Of a stretch of 64,000 nucleotides of DNA, positions 35,927 through 45,577 are shown one piece after another. Position numbers and translations under genes: made by a program. The notes below the pieces were generated by a model. That model saw only the letters and a program-made list of their open reading frames with translations, was not told the origin of the DNA and searched no databases. This stretch comes from Zancudomyces culisetae (Eukaryota > Kickxellomycota > Harpellomycetes > Harpellales > Legeriomycetaceae): positions 1 through 64,000 of the forward strand of contig LSSK01000111.1 in NCBI GenBank assembly GCA_001969505.1. The letters are read 5' to 3'. The stretch's first letter is position 1. Every line of letters starts with the position of its first letter.

Positions 35927-36353
35927 AATTTTGCCTTTTATTTTGCTTTTATTTTGCTTTTATTCCCTACGTTTATAGCTTTGTGTTGTATTTTTTAATT
36001 TATAAGATCCCTACATTACTTTTGTCTCATTTCATTTTTGAATAACTCTTTACCAAAAATCGATGAGCAGGATTAAGATGCGTATGAGGAGGGGGGGAGT
36101 ATATCCCTCTTTCCTTTCTTGATACAATTGTATGATTAGTGGTGATCCGCGAATAAAAATAGTTGGGAATTTTTTGACGTCTTGTTTTTTTCTTCCTTAT
36201 TCGTTTGTGATTGCTTGATGTTGTTTATGCTTTTTCAATGGGTTTCTTCAAGAGTTTGCAGGGCATATAGTATCTAATTTTTTATAATTGAAATATAAAC
36301 TTCATTTCAAATCAAATATCAAGAGTATATAAATATATCTACATAACTGGAGA
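35927..36353. other. spacer between pseudo-hydrolase and RNASEH2C
   Basis: Tandem plus-strand genes; contains a TTTTATTTTGCTTTTATTTTGC duplication just after the stop and a TATATAA at 36326-36332 close to the next ATG. No ORF or RNA gene was recognised. Confidence 0.5.
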
Positions 36354-36800
36354 ATGACCAACATAACAGTGAGAGAAAAATCGGATAGGAAGTCGTTAGT
36401 ACTTAATCATTTTCCTTTTTATATTGATCACAATGGAAGCATTAATCCTGTATATTTTCGAACCGAAGACACAGAGCATGGATTCAAGTCCTCTTTTAGA
36501 GGAAGACTGTTGAAGGGTACGAAACTATCGAATATACTACCAAAAAGCTACAGCTGCTATCTATTAAAAAAAGAAGTATTAGATAATGATATTTCCAATT
36601 GTGAAAATCAAAACAAGCATGAAATTACTCGCGTAAACATTCCCGCAGATTCACGAAAATGCGAACGAATTGTGGCGGACCAAGTCGATGAATGGATTGA
36701 ATGGGGCCATGATACGGAACCCACTCTTGATTCCGATAATACAACTATCAACTCTCTCGAATGGATTCAAGTCTCCAACTTGGTAACTATATCCATCTAG
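36354..36800 (+). CDS. RNASEH2C: ribonuclease H2 subunit C
   Basis: Intronless ORF of 148 residues. The family landmarks are present in order: NHFPFYIDHNGS (the LPC/FPF..DG strand), FRTEDTEHGFKSSFRGRLLKGTKL (the conserved FRGR.L.G motif), and the C-terminal EWGHDTEPTLDSDN...LEWIQVSNLV, which matches the WGHDT.P..D......W......H block of fungal Rnh203. RNase H2C is the non-catalytic scaffold that binds subunit B to hold the catalytic subunit A, removing misincorporated ribonucleotides and RNA:DNA hybrids in the nucleus. Human RNASEH2C is 164 residues and yeast Rnh203 110, so length fits. The other two subunits are not in this window. Start chosen as the first ATG with nothing in frame upstream. 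Confidence 0.85.
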   Translation: MTNITVREKSDRKSLVLNHFPFYIDHNGSINPVYFRTEDTEHGFKSSFRGRLLKGTKLSNILPKSYSCYLLKKEVLDNDISNCENQNKHEITRVNIPADSRKCERIVADQVDEWIEWGHDTEPTLDSDNTTINSLEWIQVSNLVTISI

Positions 36801-37097
36801 CTATACTATTATTTCCACAAATATTTGCATATACTACATCAGACTGAATGATTTTTTTTAAATTGACACTAATCTACGACCACACAAAAAAAATAGATCA
36901 ATAAAAGGGTTTGAATTTTGTTATAAACATTCGACCAGTAGAGTATGGTATTTTTACAGCGCTGTACTGTTATGTCCCAAAGTAGTGTAAATGGTTGTGC
37001 TAGAAGCAACAGTTCCTACAGGAATACAGTAAGTATATTGTCTGTGGATAACCACTACGAAGCACCAACTTGTGACAAATAAGTTGAAGTCTAGTCT
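36801..37097. other. convergent spacer RNASEH2C / AGGF1-like
   Basis: About 300 bases holding both 3' ends, including AATAAAAGG near 36900. No gene was recognised. Confidence 0.5.
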
Positions 37098-39078
37098 TTA
37101 TTTTTGAGTATTGTAGTATCTTTTTCTAGTGATTTGGGAGTCTTTATAGGCATTGGTGGTTTTTTTAACCCCATCAAAATCATCCGTTAGGGGAATATTC
37201 AATCTAGCCCCCAAGCCGCGTCTTTCTTCCGAAATATAACTCATAACTGGCGCAACAATTCCATCTTGCTTTGTACCTAGCCCTTTACCCCTTTCCCAAC
37301 CCATTTTGGATAGCATACCATATCCAACATTGGCGCTATCGATGTGGGTATGAACAGACGATTTTTCCATGCCACAATGTGCCGTTAAGCTTGTACCCGA
37401 AACCATATCGAAGGTGGGCTTGTGGGTACCTTCTGGATTTAGTGATCTCCTTATTGCTGCCCGGTCAAGATAGTCTGGTTTATCATCTGCTGTCTCAGAC
37501 GGTGTATCTCTGACGTCGACACCCACACTACCACTGTTCCCGTAACCATCTTTGCTGGATTTTGTCACTTTATATTTACTTTTTAGCCTAGCCAGCTCCT
37601 CTCTTCGCTGTGCCTCTATGCTGACAATTCTTTGGGTTTGCAATAGCTGTTTTTTTGGTAACGTTGTAATTACTGGTTCAGACTCCATAACCGTGGCCCC
37701 AAATGCATCATTTGATAGTGTATTGTTTGTAGCCCTTGATAAAGAGCATGCGGAACAAGGGAATAGGTCGTGAATATGAACCTGGAACGTCGTACCCCCT
37801 ATTCCTACCTCGTCTAAATGTCTTAGCTTCATTGGTTTGCTGCTAATTCTTGCATCAGACAGTCGAACTCCATTTACATATGTTCCTGCCTTCGATCCAC
37901 AATCCACAATGTAGAATCCACCCAGGTCTTTATACAAAAACGTATATTTATGCACTTTTTTTAGTGTTGCCATTGCGAAATTAAAAGTGCAATGATATTA
38001 ATTCAATGGACATTGCTATTAGTATTCTACCGATATTGGAAATATTACCTCTATCCACTGCGTTGTTACATACGGATTCACTATCGCTGTGAATCTGCCC
38101 TTCTTCATCCTCGCTTTCGCTTTCAACTGTACAATTTTTATTTACACAAGGTTTATTCCCTTCTCTACGATCCATATCTATACTGACACTACGTTCTCTG
38201 GTATGTCCTCTTTCATATCTATACGAAGTCTTCTGAACTTCATTCCTGTCTTGACTCCAACTACGACTACGACTACGACTACGACTACGATTACGATATA
38301 TTTCCCCCTTATATACATATTGATTTCTGCTTCCATCTCTGATAATATCCTTTGACCTTGATCTAGACCTTGATCTTGACCTTGATCTTGATCTTGACCA
38401 CCCATTTTTTCTCCTTTGTCTTTCTCTATTCCCAATGCGGTAAGCCGTATGCCTATTATGATCTTTTTCGTAAAAACCTCCCATTCGCTCTCTTTCAGAG
38501 GATTGAGTATTTCGAGATCCAGATGGTGAGCGAGGACTCTGATCTTTCTCGATGCTGCGGCCCCTAATTTGCCCCCTTCTTTCCCAACGCCATTCATTCT
38601 TTTCTCTTACAACGGTCTCATGGTCTGCCTCTCGCTTCCGTCTGTTCTCTTGTTCTCCTTTTTTTCTTTCTTGCAGCACATTTCTTTCATCCACAAAGTA
38701 TATTCTTGCATGCGATTTTGAGACTTCTTGTTCAGAAATTTTTAAAAAATTGCTAAAACTGTTTATTTTTTCCCTGCCAACAAATATCTCGTTCTCTAGA
38801 ACCTCTGTAACCATTTTAATGTGTATATCTTTACTTTTTATCACAACTAACCGCATGTATGATTCCAAACATGCATCGTTTTGCGCGCTTTCTCTAGTGT
38901 CTTGGACAGGCTCCGCTATCGGTATATACTCAAGAGTATTTTCATCATAGTATGAATATGTATCTTGTTCTGTATCGTACCAGATATTAGTAATTGGATT
39001 ATACCAGTATCTCGGGTCCGTCGATTCGTAAAAATCTTTTAGATTTGACCGTCCCAAGTAAGAATGTTCCATTTTCAT
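37098..39078 (-). CDS. AGGF1: AGGF1-like OCRE-FHA-G-patch protein with RS-rich insert inside the FHA domain
   Basis: Two exons, 38049-39078 and 37098-37954, join in phase (628 residues; intron about 94 bases, AAAAAAAG acceptor). Order: an OCRE-like aromatic repeat at about 20-52 (DPRYWYNPITNIWYDTEQDT, YSYYDENTLEYI); the first half of an FHA domain at about 75-131 (FVGREKINSF...SKSHARIYFVDE); about 210 residues of Arg/Glu/Ser-rich sequence with a long Arg-Ser run; the second FHA half from V344 (FYIVDCGSKAGTYVNGVRL, HLDEVGIGGTTFQVHIH); and a C-terminal G-patch (NVGYGMLSKMGWERGKGLG) followed by the GLGARLN block. The same domain set is found in human AGGF1 and fungal relatives, linked to splicing. 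The RS region suggests nuclear speckle or spliceosome contacts. The next ATG (M3) could be the start. It lies convergent to RNASEH2C and tandem to the Zn2Cys6 gene. Confidence 0.88.
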
Positions 39079-39750
39079 TTTGCTAAAAGTGGAAACCTCT
39101 TTCCTGGGGTTTTCGCTTTCCTTGGCTGTTCTAGTTGTTGTAACTCTATATTCCCACCTTTCTCTTACATTTAAATACTAAAATTACTGATATTTCCAAT
39201 ATACCTTTACAACAAAACCCCATTTTTATTACACATAGGTTCTGCCATTTTTTTCATTTGATTAATATAGTGGACACCAATTTGAAATACTTTCAACATT
39301 TGTGCCAATAGTCTTCATCCGAACACATTTCTAGAAATAGGAACGAAAATTACTATTATTTTATATTAGACATGTTAGTGGCTTTATTGCAGTAGTGACA
39401 TCTATGCTCATTGTTTTTTATGTGTGTATAGGGACAATGCGTGCACTAAGCATCCAGCCGGTGTGAAGCAAAATTATCTATTCACATTTTCCTTTTATCC
39501 TTTTCCATGGTGGTAAATGAAAAAATTGGAATTAAATCTACAATGATCTATGGGTAAAAGTGAGCAAAACCAAAAAGCTAACATTGACACTAAAAACTGG
39601 TGATAAGCGGTGCGGTGTAAATGATTTTAAAGACTTTAAATGGTTCTCAAAGATAACCAAACAGTCACCTGGTAGTAAAATCTGATTAGCTTTCTAAGCT
39701 ATAAGGTCCGAATATTCCTTCCATTCACAGGTTTCTACCTTACCCAGCGC
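39079..39750. other. spacer upstream of AGGF1-like gene
   Basis: About 670 bases between tandem minus-strand genes, holding the AGGF1-like promoter and the 3' end of the Zn2Cys6 gene. No ORF or RNA gene was recognised. Confidence 0.5.
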
Positions 39751-41587
39751 TTATTCCTCTGTTGGAACAGGAAGAAACTATAAAGTATCCATCGGATGAT
39801 ATATTTATAGCAGGTAATTTCGCATCAAATGTAGTAAATGCGGTACTCGCGTTAAAATAAGAGCAAATACAAAGACTTACATAGCCAATTACAAGCATGG
39901 GTATTCCAACAATATTGCGTTTGACGCTAAAACTAAATGTACAGGATATATAATCACCACTCTTCCTTGCCAGGTTAGCCTTGAAATAACCCGAATAATC
40001 TGAGCTTTTAAATAACACGGTAGAAAACAACAACCAGTAATCTACCATCGATTTGGTATCCATTATCTAGATGCAGATTAAATTTTGAATACAAAATTAG
40101 AGCCTTAACTAACAATCCCAACACCAGCAGTTAATATAAATAAAAATCATAATATTTATTGAATTAGTATTGCTTTTATTACCTCAAATATCAGCTTCCC
40201 CTTCCCAAGCAGCTCTGACTTGTCCCAGCCAGTAAGCCCATAAAACGTGTCCCCTACCAATTCCAAGGCACCTGAAACTCTCCAGACAGCCATGGGGGTA
40301 CCCGATATCTTCATTGACTTATCAATATCCTAAGATTTTATAATTGGAACCAACATGAGTACCTTTTAAGCATGTATATAATTATAGTAGCGAACGCAAA
40401 ATTAAAAATAGGAGAGTGTCCTTTCATTACATCTATCGCCGAATAAAACCATTCGTTCATAAACTCCTTATCGGATTCACTCAAGTTTTTAAGCACAGAA
40501 ATACTGGAGGATCTAAACTGCTCAACTGATTTTCCAATCTCAGCTACATACATAGGTTCTATTTTCGTTCTAAAGTATAAAGAAATTTTAATATAATTCC
40601 GATTTCAGTGGTTGTGTGTAAAGTGGAAGAAATATCGCCCACAAAACCAAACCCACTCTTCGGTTATTTTCTGGTGGAGGCTTGTTTGACATTTACCTTA
40701 GAACATGTTTAAGTAAAAGGTCGAATCCCGTATTCAGTTGATGGAAAAATACCAACAGTTCATTGCTCTCAATAGATTCTTTGTAACCTAAAAACGTGCT
40801 GGAATATTCAGAGACCTCAGCAACTCCAACTTCGCGATTTAGCACACTGAATATATCATCGAATCTTGTCATTTGTGAGGGATTCAGAGGCTGCATTGCC
40901 GGATCTATTGGAGACTTTCTTTGCTGCTGTACATCCACATTTTCCGATTTTCGCGATCCTTTTTTTGATAAAAAAAATAAACATCCCGGTTAATTGACAT
41001 ACAATATGGAGTAGAGAAGAGTTAGTGGCTAGATATAATTTGTTAGAGGGGTATGCAGTTTTTGGGAAAATAACTGATTGTCAAAAACAGGACACGTATC
41101 TACCAACATGACTAAGCGTGCCCATACGACCTGAAAATGACAAATTTTGAAACTATTACCTTTTTCTGCACTAGCGTTTCTCAAATATTCCTCCTGTATA
41201 TCTTCGATAAGGTATTTCGCTATTTTCTTTTTTTTGACAATACACATATTTACAATTCCCTTATGGACACATTCGGGGCAGGGTTTCTCTAAATTCAGTG
41301 TTATGGCATACGATTAGTAAAATCCAGATTTAGATAAAGTTAATGTTGGTACCTTCTGCACAGGGTAGATTCAGCTTTTGGCATGGTATACACACCTTGA
41401 TGTGTGACTTTGGTTTTTTCCCTATTTAATTAAGTTTAAAATTTTATCTCAAACTAGTCACTGGTGGAGTTTTAACATACATCAAATATCGAGCCCTGTA
41501 AATCACAATTGTACAAAAATAAAAGCTCTCGAAATGATGTTATGTATTACCTCTGTTTTTTTCGGACTTTTCTGGACCATCCTTCAT
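39751..41587 (-). CDS. ERT1: Zn2Cys6-PAS transcription factor of the Ert1/AcuK-AcuM type
   Basis: Nine exons (41551-41587, 41353-41421, 41160-41288, 41104-41130, 40697-40958, 40431-40569, 40183-40329, 39881-40066, 39751-39777) join with matching phases to 340 residues. The DNA-binding cluster is split by intron 2: CIPCQKLNLPC then CPECVHKGIVNMC, fitting C-x2-C-x6-C-x5-C-x2-C-x8-C, followed by a basic linker (IVKKKKIAKY). A helical segment leads to a PAS domain (SGTPMAVWRVSGALELVGDT, FYGLTGWDKSELLG) ending in CTFSFSVKRNIVGIPMLVIG and the terminal FLPVP motif. This Zn cluster plus PAS layout is that of Ert1/Gsm1 in yeast and AcuK/AcuM in Aspergillus, regulators of gluconeogenesis and non-fermentable carbon use. 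It is shorter than Dikarya members (500 or more residues), with little linker. Two exons have only 27 bases, so the structure would be missed by simple ORF finding. Confidence 0.87.
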
Positions 41588-42628
41588 TTTCGACTTTATT
41601 TATTGTCCAATACCGGAAAGCGTAGCACTGACTTTTTGTGCCTCCAAAAGTTATCAAGGTACACCAAGAAGCAATATGGCAATGGTTTGGCCAGAGATTT
41701 GTATTTCTTTCTTTTTTTACACTTGCTCCAAGTTTGCGGTTTTGTTTGCATAAAATTTTACATCAAACCTAACATCCTTGCTTAATACATTCAAATCAGG
41801 TCATCTTGTTGAAAATTATTACCCACCACTTCCCCAACTCTTTAATGGCCCCCATGCTACGACAAAGATAATTCCCTCAATTTTTCTAGCATTTAGCAAT
41901 TCGCTCTTTTCTCTGCGTCTACACGCATTTGAGTGGATTTAAAACAAACGCGAAGATTTTCCGATTCTGAAAACACCAATAAAAATAACTTTGAATAAGG
42001 GTGGTCAATATATTAGAGACTAACCCACAATTGGAGAAAAAACAAACATAACACCCAATATAGAGTATCTAGTATTCGATCACCAACGTTACCAAACTCA
42101 AATATAGTCTTGAAAGGTGTGTGCTTTAATAGATTTGTTTTCTTTATTAACAAACAATTCAGGATTTGCGAGATATCCATAGTTCTCGGCAGTGATAGCT
42201 CAATTCATTCTATGTACTATATATACACGGGAGTGTGATTTTTAAAAAAAGAATGCCTTTATTAGGTATTGGTGCAATCAGGGATACTTAAATTAGGCCT
42301 TGTGTAATAGGTCAAATAGAGACTGTGCACAAAAATGACAAGGTATAAGCATCACTCCAAATAAAACAGGTATCATAACATAATACAATGCACAGCTTGA
42401 GGTCAAATTTATACTGTGTTTCTTTATTCAATTGTTCCGCCACTAATGGTGGTTTATTTGTATCAATTTTCACACTATCTACTATTTACTATCTTCAAAT
42501 TTCACTTTTAAGATCTACCGAACAGTGTCTAAAATATCAACCAGTGCATCGTTTTGACACAAGTTTTTTTTTATCTGGTGGGGAGTATTTTTTTATATTT
42601 GCGTTGGCAAGCTATAGCGAAAGCAGTG
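41588..42628. other. divergent/tandem spacer
   Basis: About 1 kb between two minus-strand genes. Contains the promoter of the Zn2Cys6 gene. Plus-strand frames at 41534-41785 and 42388-42666 run antisense to or beside real exons and lack motifs. No gene was recognised. Confidence 0.45.
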
Positions 42629-42950
42629 CTACATATTTTTTTGGTATTCCTCAAGCCCTTTTCTAAGTTTATAGGGAAATTTAAAATATCCGCTATAATC
42701 CAGCAATTTTAGGTCTTGTAAATGAAGAGCAGCTATTTGCATAAAAGTGCAGTAATTGTTATTATTACTTGCTCATATTTTGAAAATGTGATTTTGAAGA
42801 GCATAATGTCAAGTATATATTACCTTTATTATCAGCGTTTTTGTCTTTACATTTCAAAAAGTCGGATTCTTCTTTAGTAGTGCGGACATCTCTGCCCTTG
42901 GGGCTGCTGCTACTACCTAGTTTTACAATTATCATACTTATTAGTATCAT
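42629..42950 (-). CDS. small two-exon protein of unknown function
   Basis: Exons 42824-42950 and 42629-42732 join in phase (G + CT) through a GTAATA donor and a GCAAATAG acceptor and give 76 residues. An N-terminal hydrophobic start (MILISMIIVKLG) is followed by a charged segment (KGRDVRTTKEESDF, KCKDKNADNK) and a C-terminal stretch HLQDLKLLDYSGYFKFPYKL ... RKGLEEYQKNM, rich in Tyr/Phe/Lys and quite unlike intron translation. I recognise no family. It might be a small membrane-associated or mitochondrial protein; both the start and a possible further upstream exon are uncertain. Confidence 0.5.
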
Positions 42951-43273
42951 CGTTGCAATGTTTTACTTTTTAGGAAAATGAGAAATGGAGATGAAAGGGA
43001 TGGTGCATAGTATGTTTATTTAGGTTTCTTTTAACTAAAAAGGAACTATACACCAGTTAAAATAGTTAGTATTCAAGTATAAATAAATAATAAACAAGTA
43101 AAACATACGACCTATTCGCCTGTAGAATAAAGTCCTGGCAACAACATTAAGCCAATATAAAGACACAATGTCGATATATTGATAATGTAGTACGCCTCGT
43201 AGGGAATAATTATCCTCTAAAATCTACGCGTCTAACATCCCTTCCAAACTCACGCAAATGTATCAATTCTCGA
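42951..43273. other. spacer downstream of the mucin-like gene
   Basis: Promoter side of the small unknown gene and 3' end of the mucin-like gene. AATAAATAATAAAC at 43082 could contribute to polyadenylation. Nothing else was recognised. Confidence 0.45.
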
Positions 43274-45577
43274 CTAAATATCTTGAACTTCGTTACCTTT
43301 TGGAGTGTTTGCATTTGATGCTTGTGGCGAAGCAGCTTTTGAACATGTACCTGTCTTAACTGCGTTTTTTGAAGTAGTATTTGTTACTTGCTGCGAAACC
43401 GAGCCTTTTGGGGTTTTTTTGGCGGTAGCGGTGTCATAACCAAACTTATTATTGCAGCGTTTTCTCAAGATGGATGTGGTAGTAGCGTTTGCGCTATTTG
43501 ATACGCTGGTTGAGCTAGTACTAGGGGTAGTGATAGTATGTGCATTTGTGACAACTACAGCAGAAGAGCTCAGCATGGTGAGTGTAATAATTGGAACAGA
43601 GATCTGTGGGGAGGCTACACCACTACCTGTTGATGTACGAGTGTGTCTAGTTCTGGTGATGGTTAATGGGGTAGACGTGGGGGATGTTGTCATACTAGAA
43701 GGAAGCGCTACAACTGAAGATGATGAAGCTGTGACTGCAGATGACGCAGCTGTCGATGATATAGTTGTAGTTAGTGTTATTTTGGATGGTGCAACTGTCG
43801 ATGATATAGTTGTAGTTAGTGTCATTGTAGATGGTGCAGTTGTGGTTGGCACAGTTGTGGTTGACGTAATTGTGGAAGTTGCAGGGCTTATTGAAGATGA
43901 AGCTTGTGTGTTGTTAACTGTAGCTATAGTAGTACAGGAACATACCTTTGAGCAGGTACACTTGTTTTGACACATACAAGAAACAAGAGTGTTACCCTGT
44001 GTTGTTGTGAGTGTAAAGCTTGATGTGACACTAACTGTTATAGTTTGTGGTGGTGGGCATGTGTTTGTTGTTTCACGTGATGGATCAACCTCAGGGGAGG
44101 ATGTTGAAGATGTGGTGGTAGTCAATGTACTGGTCGATGTACTGGTTGAGGTGCTGGTTGAGGTGCTGGTTGAGGTACTAGTCGATGTGCTGGTGGATAT
44201 ACTAGTCGATGTGCTGGTGGATGTACTGGTGGATGTACTGGTGGATGTACTGGTGGATGTACTGGTGGATGTACTGGTGGATGTACTGGTTGAAGTGCTG
44301 GTCGATGGGCGGCATTTTGTACAGGGAGTTGTGGTTCCGCATATATTTCCGCAGTTAAACTTACATTCTTTGCAGTTTATATTGATATTTTCAATTATGT
44401 TGTTTCCAACACATTTGCTACAAGCAGGTCCAACATACTTGGTGCTACATCTTGGATCATATGGGTTATTTCTGCATGTATTGAGCCTATATGTTGCATC
44501 CTCTTGTCTTTCGCGTTTACATGCCTCCCAGTCACATTTTTGTCCTGAGCAGGGTTGTGTGTTTGTACATGACTTAACAACTGTTTGAGTGTTTATCTGA
44601 GTTTGCATATTAGTTGTGGTTGACACCAAGGTTACAGTAGATAAAGTAGTTTGAGTCTGGTAGTAAGAAATTGTAGATAAAATCGTGGCCGTGGTGGGAA
44701 CCATTGCTGTAGAAATTATTGTGCTTCCTCCCTCAGTCTTTGTAACTGTAGCTGGTTGTGTAATTGTTTGGATATTTGTTTGGGTGAGCATGTTTGTGGT
44801 AGTCAAAACTTGTGTTACGGTGGAGAGGTTATTGTTAGTTATAGTGGAATAAATCGTTTGTACAGTGGGAACCATTGCTGTAGAAATTATTGTGCTTCCT
44901 CCCTCAGTTTTTGTAACTGTAACTGGTAGTGTGACTGTTTGGATATTTGTCTTAGTTTGAACATTTGTGGTAGTCAAAACTTGTGTTACGGTGGAGAGGT
45001 TATTGCTAGTTATAGTGGAAAAAATCGTTTGTACAGTGGGAACCATTGCTGTAGAAATTATTGTGCTTCCTCCCTGTGTCTTTGTAACTGTAACTGGTAG
45101 TGTGATTGTTTGAATATTTGTTTGAGTTAGAATATTTGTGGTAGTCAAGACTTGTGTTACAGTGGAGAGGTTATTGCTAGTTTTGTAGCTAGTTATAGTG
45201 GAAAAAATTGTTTGTACAGTAGGAACCAAAACTGTGGAAGTTTGGGTAACTGTTGCTCCGCTTAGTGTTACAACTTGGAGGCTTGTTAGCGTCATCATTC
45301 TTTCGTTTATTACTCTTGTAACTTCTTTTGTGACTATATTAGCATCAGGATTTTTTTCTTGAACAGCGACAAGCGGGATGGCATTTTGTCCCGATGCCCC
45401 GTTTTTGGCATCCATCACATTCAGTTCTTGAGCAATACCGGATGTTATTTCAAACTCTCCATTTGCCTTTTTAGCCTGTGGCATGTTTTGTTCAAGTGCA
45501 TAGTGCTTTGGCACCAAAGCCACAAACAAAGATGCCAAAATTAATCGCTGGGAAGTACTCCAGGTTGTAAATCTCAT
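43274..45577 (-). CDS. mucin-like secreted Ser/Thr-rich protein with tandem repeats and a cysteine-rich module
   Basis: Single-exon ORF of 767 residues. An N-terminal signal peptide is likely (LILASLFVALVPKHYA). About 115-330 holds three to four degenerate copies of a 56-58-residue repeat with landmarks VPTVQTIFSTIT, NNLSTVTQVLTTTN, NIQT, LPVTVTKTEGGSTIISTAM. Residues 333-421 or so form a cysteine-rich module (KSCTNTQPCSGQKCDWEACK ... CTKC, some 16 Cys). Then come a Thr-Ser dipeptide run (about 424-485), more Ser/Thr-rich sequence with a second small Cys cluster (CMCQNKCTCSKVCSC), and a hydrophilic C-terminus. Heavy O-glycosylation and a cell-wall or extracellular location are expected; it could be an adhesin or protective mucin. 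No C-terminal GPI-anchor hydrophobic tail is visible. A TATAAAAG box lies at 45745-45752. Family unknown. Confidence 0.8.
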   Translation of the reverse strand: MRFTTWSTSQRLILASLFVALVPKHYALEQNMPQAKKANGEFEITSGIAQELNVMDAKNGASGQNAIPLVAVQEKNPDANIVTKEVTRVINERMMTLTSLQVVTLSGATVTQTSTVLVPTVQTIFSTITSYKTSNNLSTVTQVLTTTNILTQTNIQTITLPVTVTKTQGGSTIISTAMVPTVQTIFSTITSNNLSTVTQVLTTTNVQTKTNIQTVTLPVTVTKTEGGSTIISTAMVPTVQTIYSTITNNNLSTVTQVLTTTNMLTQTNIQTITQPATVTKTEGGSTIISTAMVPTTATILSTISYYQTQTTLSTVTLVSTTTNMQTQINTQTVVKSCTNTQPCSGQKCDWEACKRERQEDATYRLNTCRNNPYDPRCSTKYVGPACSKCVGNNIIENININCKECKFNCGNICGTTTPCTKCRPSTSTSTSTSTSTSTSTSTSTSTSTSTSTSTSTSTSISTSTSTSTSTSTSTSTSTSTSTSTLTTTTSSTSSPEVDPSRETTNTCPPPQTITVSVTSSFTLTTTQGNTLVSCMCQNKCTCSKVCSCTTIATVNNTQASSSISPATSTITSTTTVPTTTAPSTMTLTTTISSTVAPSKITLTTTISSTAASSAVTASSSSVVALPSSMTTSPTSTPLTITRTRHTRTSTGSGVASPQISVPIITLTMLSSSAVVVTNAHTITTPSTSSTSVSNSANATTTSILRKRCNNKFGYDTATAKKTPKGSVSQQVTNTTSKNAVKTGTCSKAASPQASNANTPKGNEVQDI
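44122..44308 (-). repeat. tandem Thr-Ser coding repeat
   Basis: A 6- and 12-base periodic tract (plus strand ACTGGTGGATGT-type units) encodes a run of alternating Ser and Thr in the mucin-like protein. The antisense strand is also open across it, which is a by-product of the period. Confidence 0.85.
44690..45220 (-). repeat. three tandem ~170-base repeats in the mucin-like gene
   Basis: A block containing GAACCATTGCTGTAGAAATT recurs near 44698, 44870 and 45041, giving unit lengths close to 174 and 168 bases. The units encode the 56-58-residue VPTVQTI...STAM repeats. A fourth, diverged copy borders them at 45190-45230. Confidence 0.8.

Noticed and set aside
40715-40735. GGTCGAATCCCG, resembling a tRNA T-loop
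   Set aside because: It falls in a coding exon of the Zn2Cys6-PAS gene and no acceptor stem or D-arm can be built around it.
43452-44588. Long plus-strand open frames opposite the mucin-like gene
   Set aside because: They are the antisense of period-3 Thr/Ser repeat coding DNA and consist of Val/Asp/Leu repeats without a start context or family motif.
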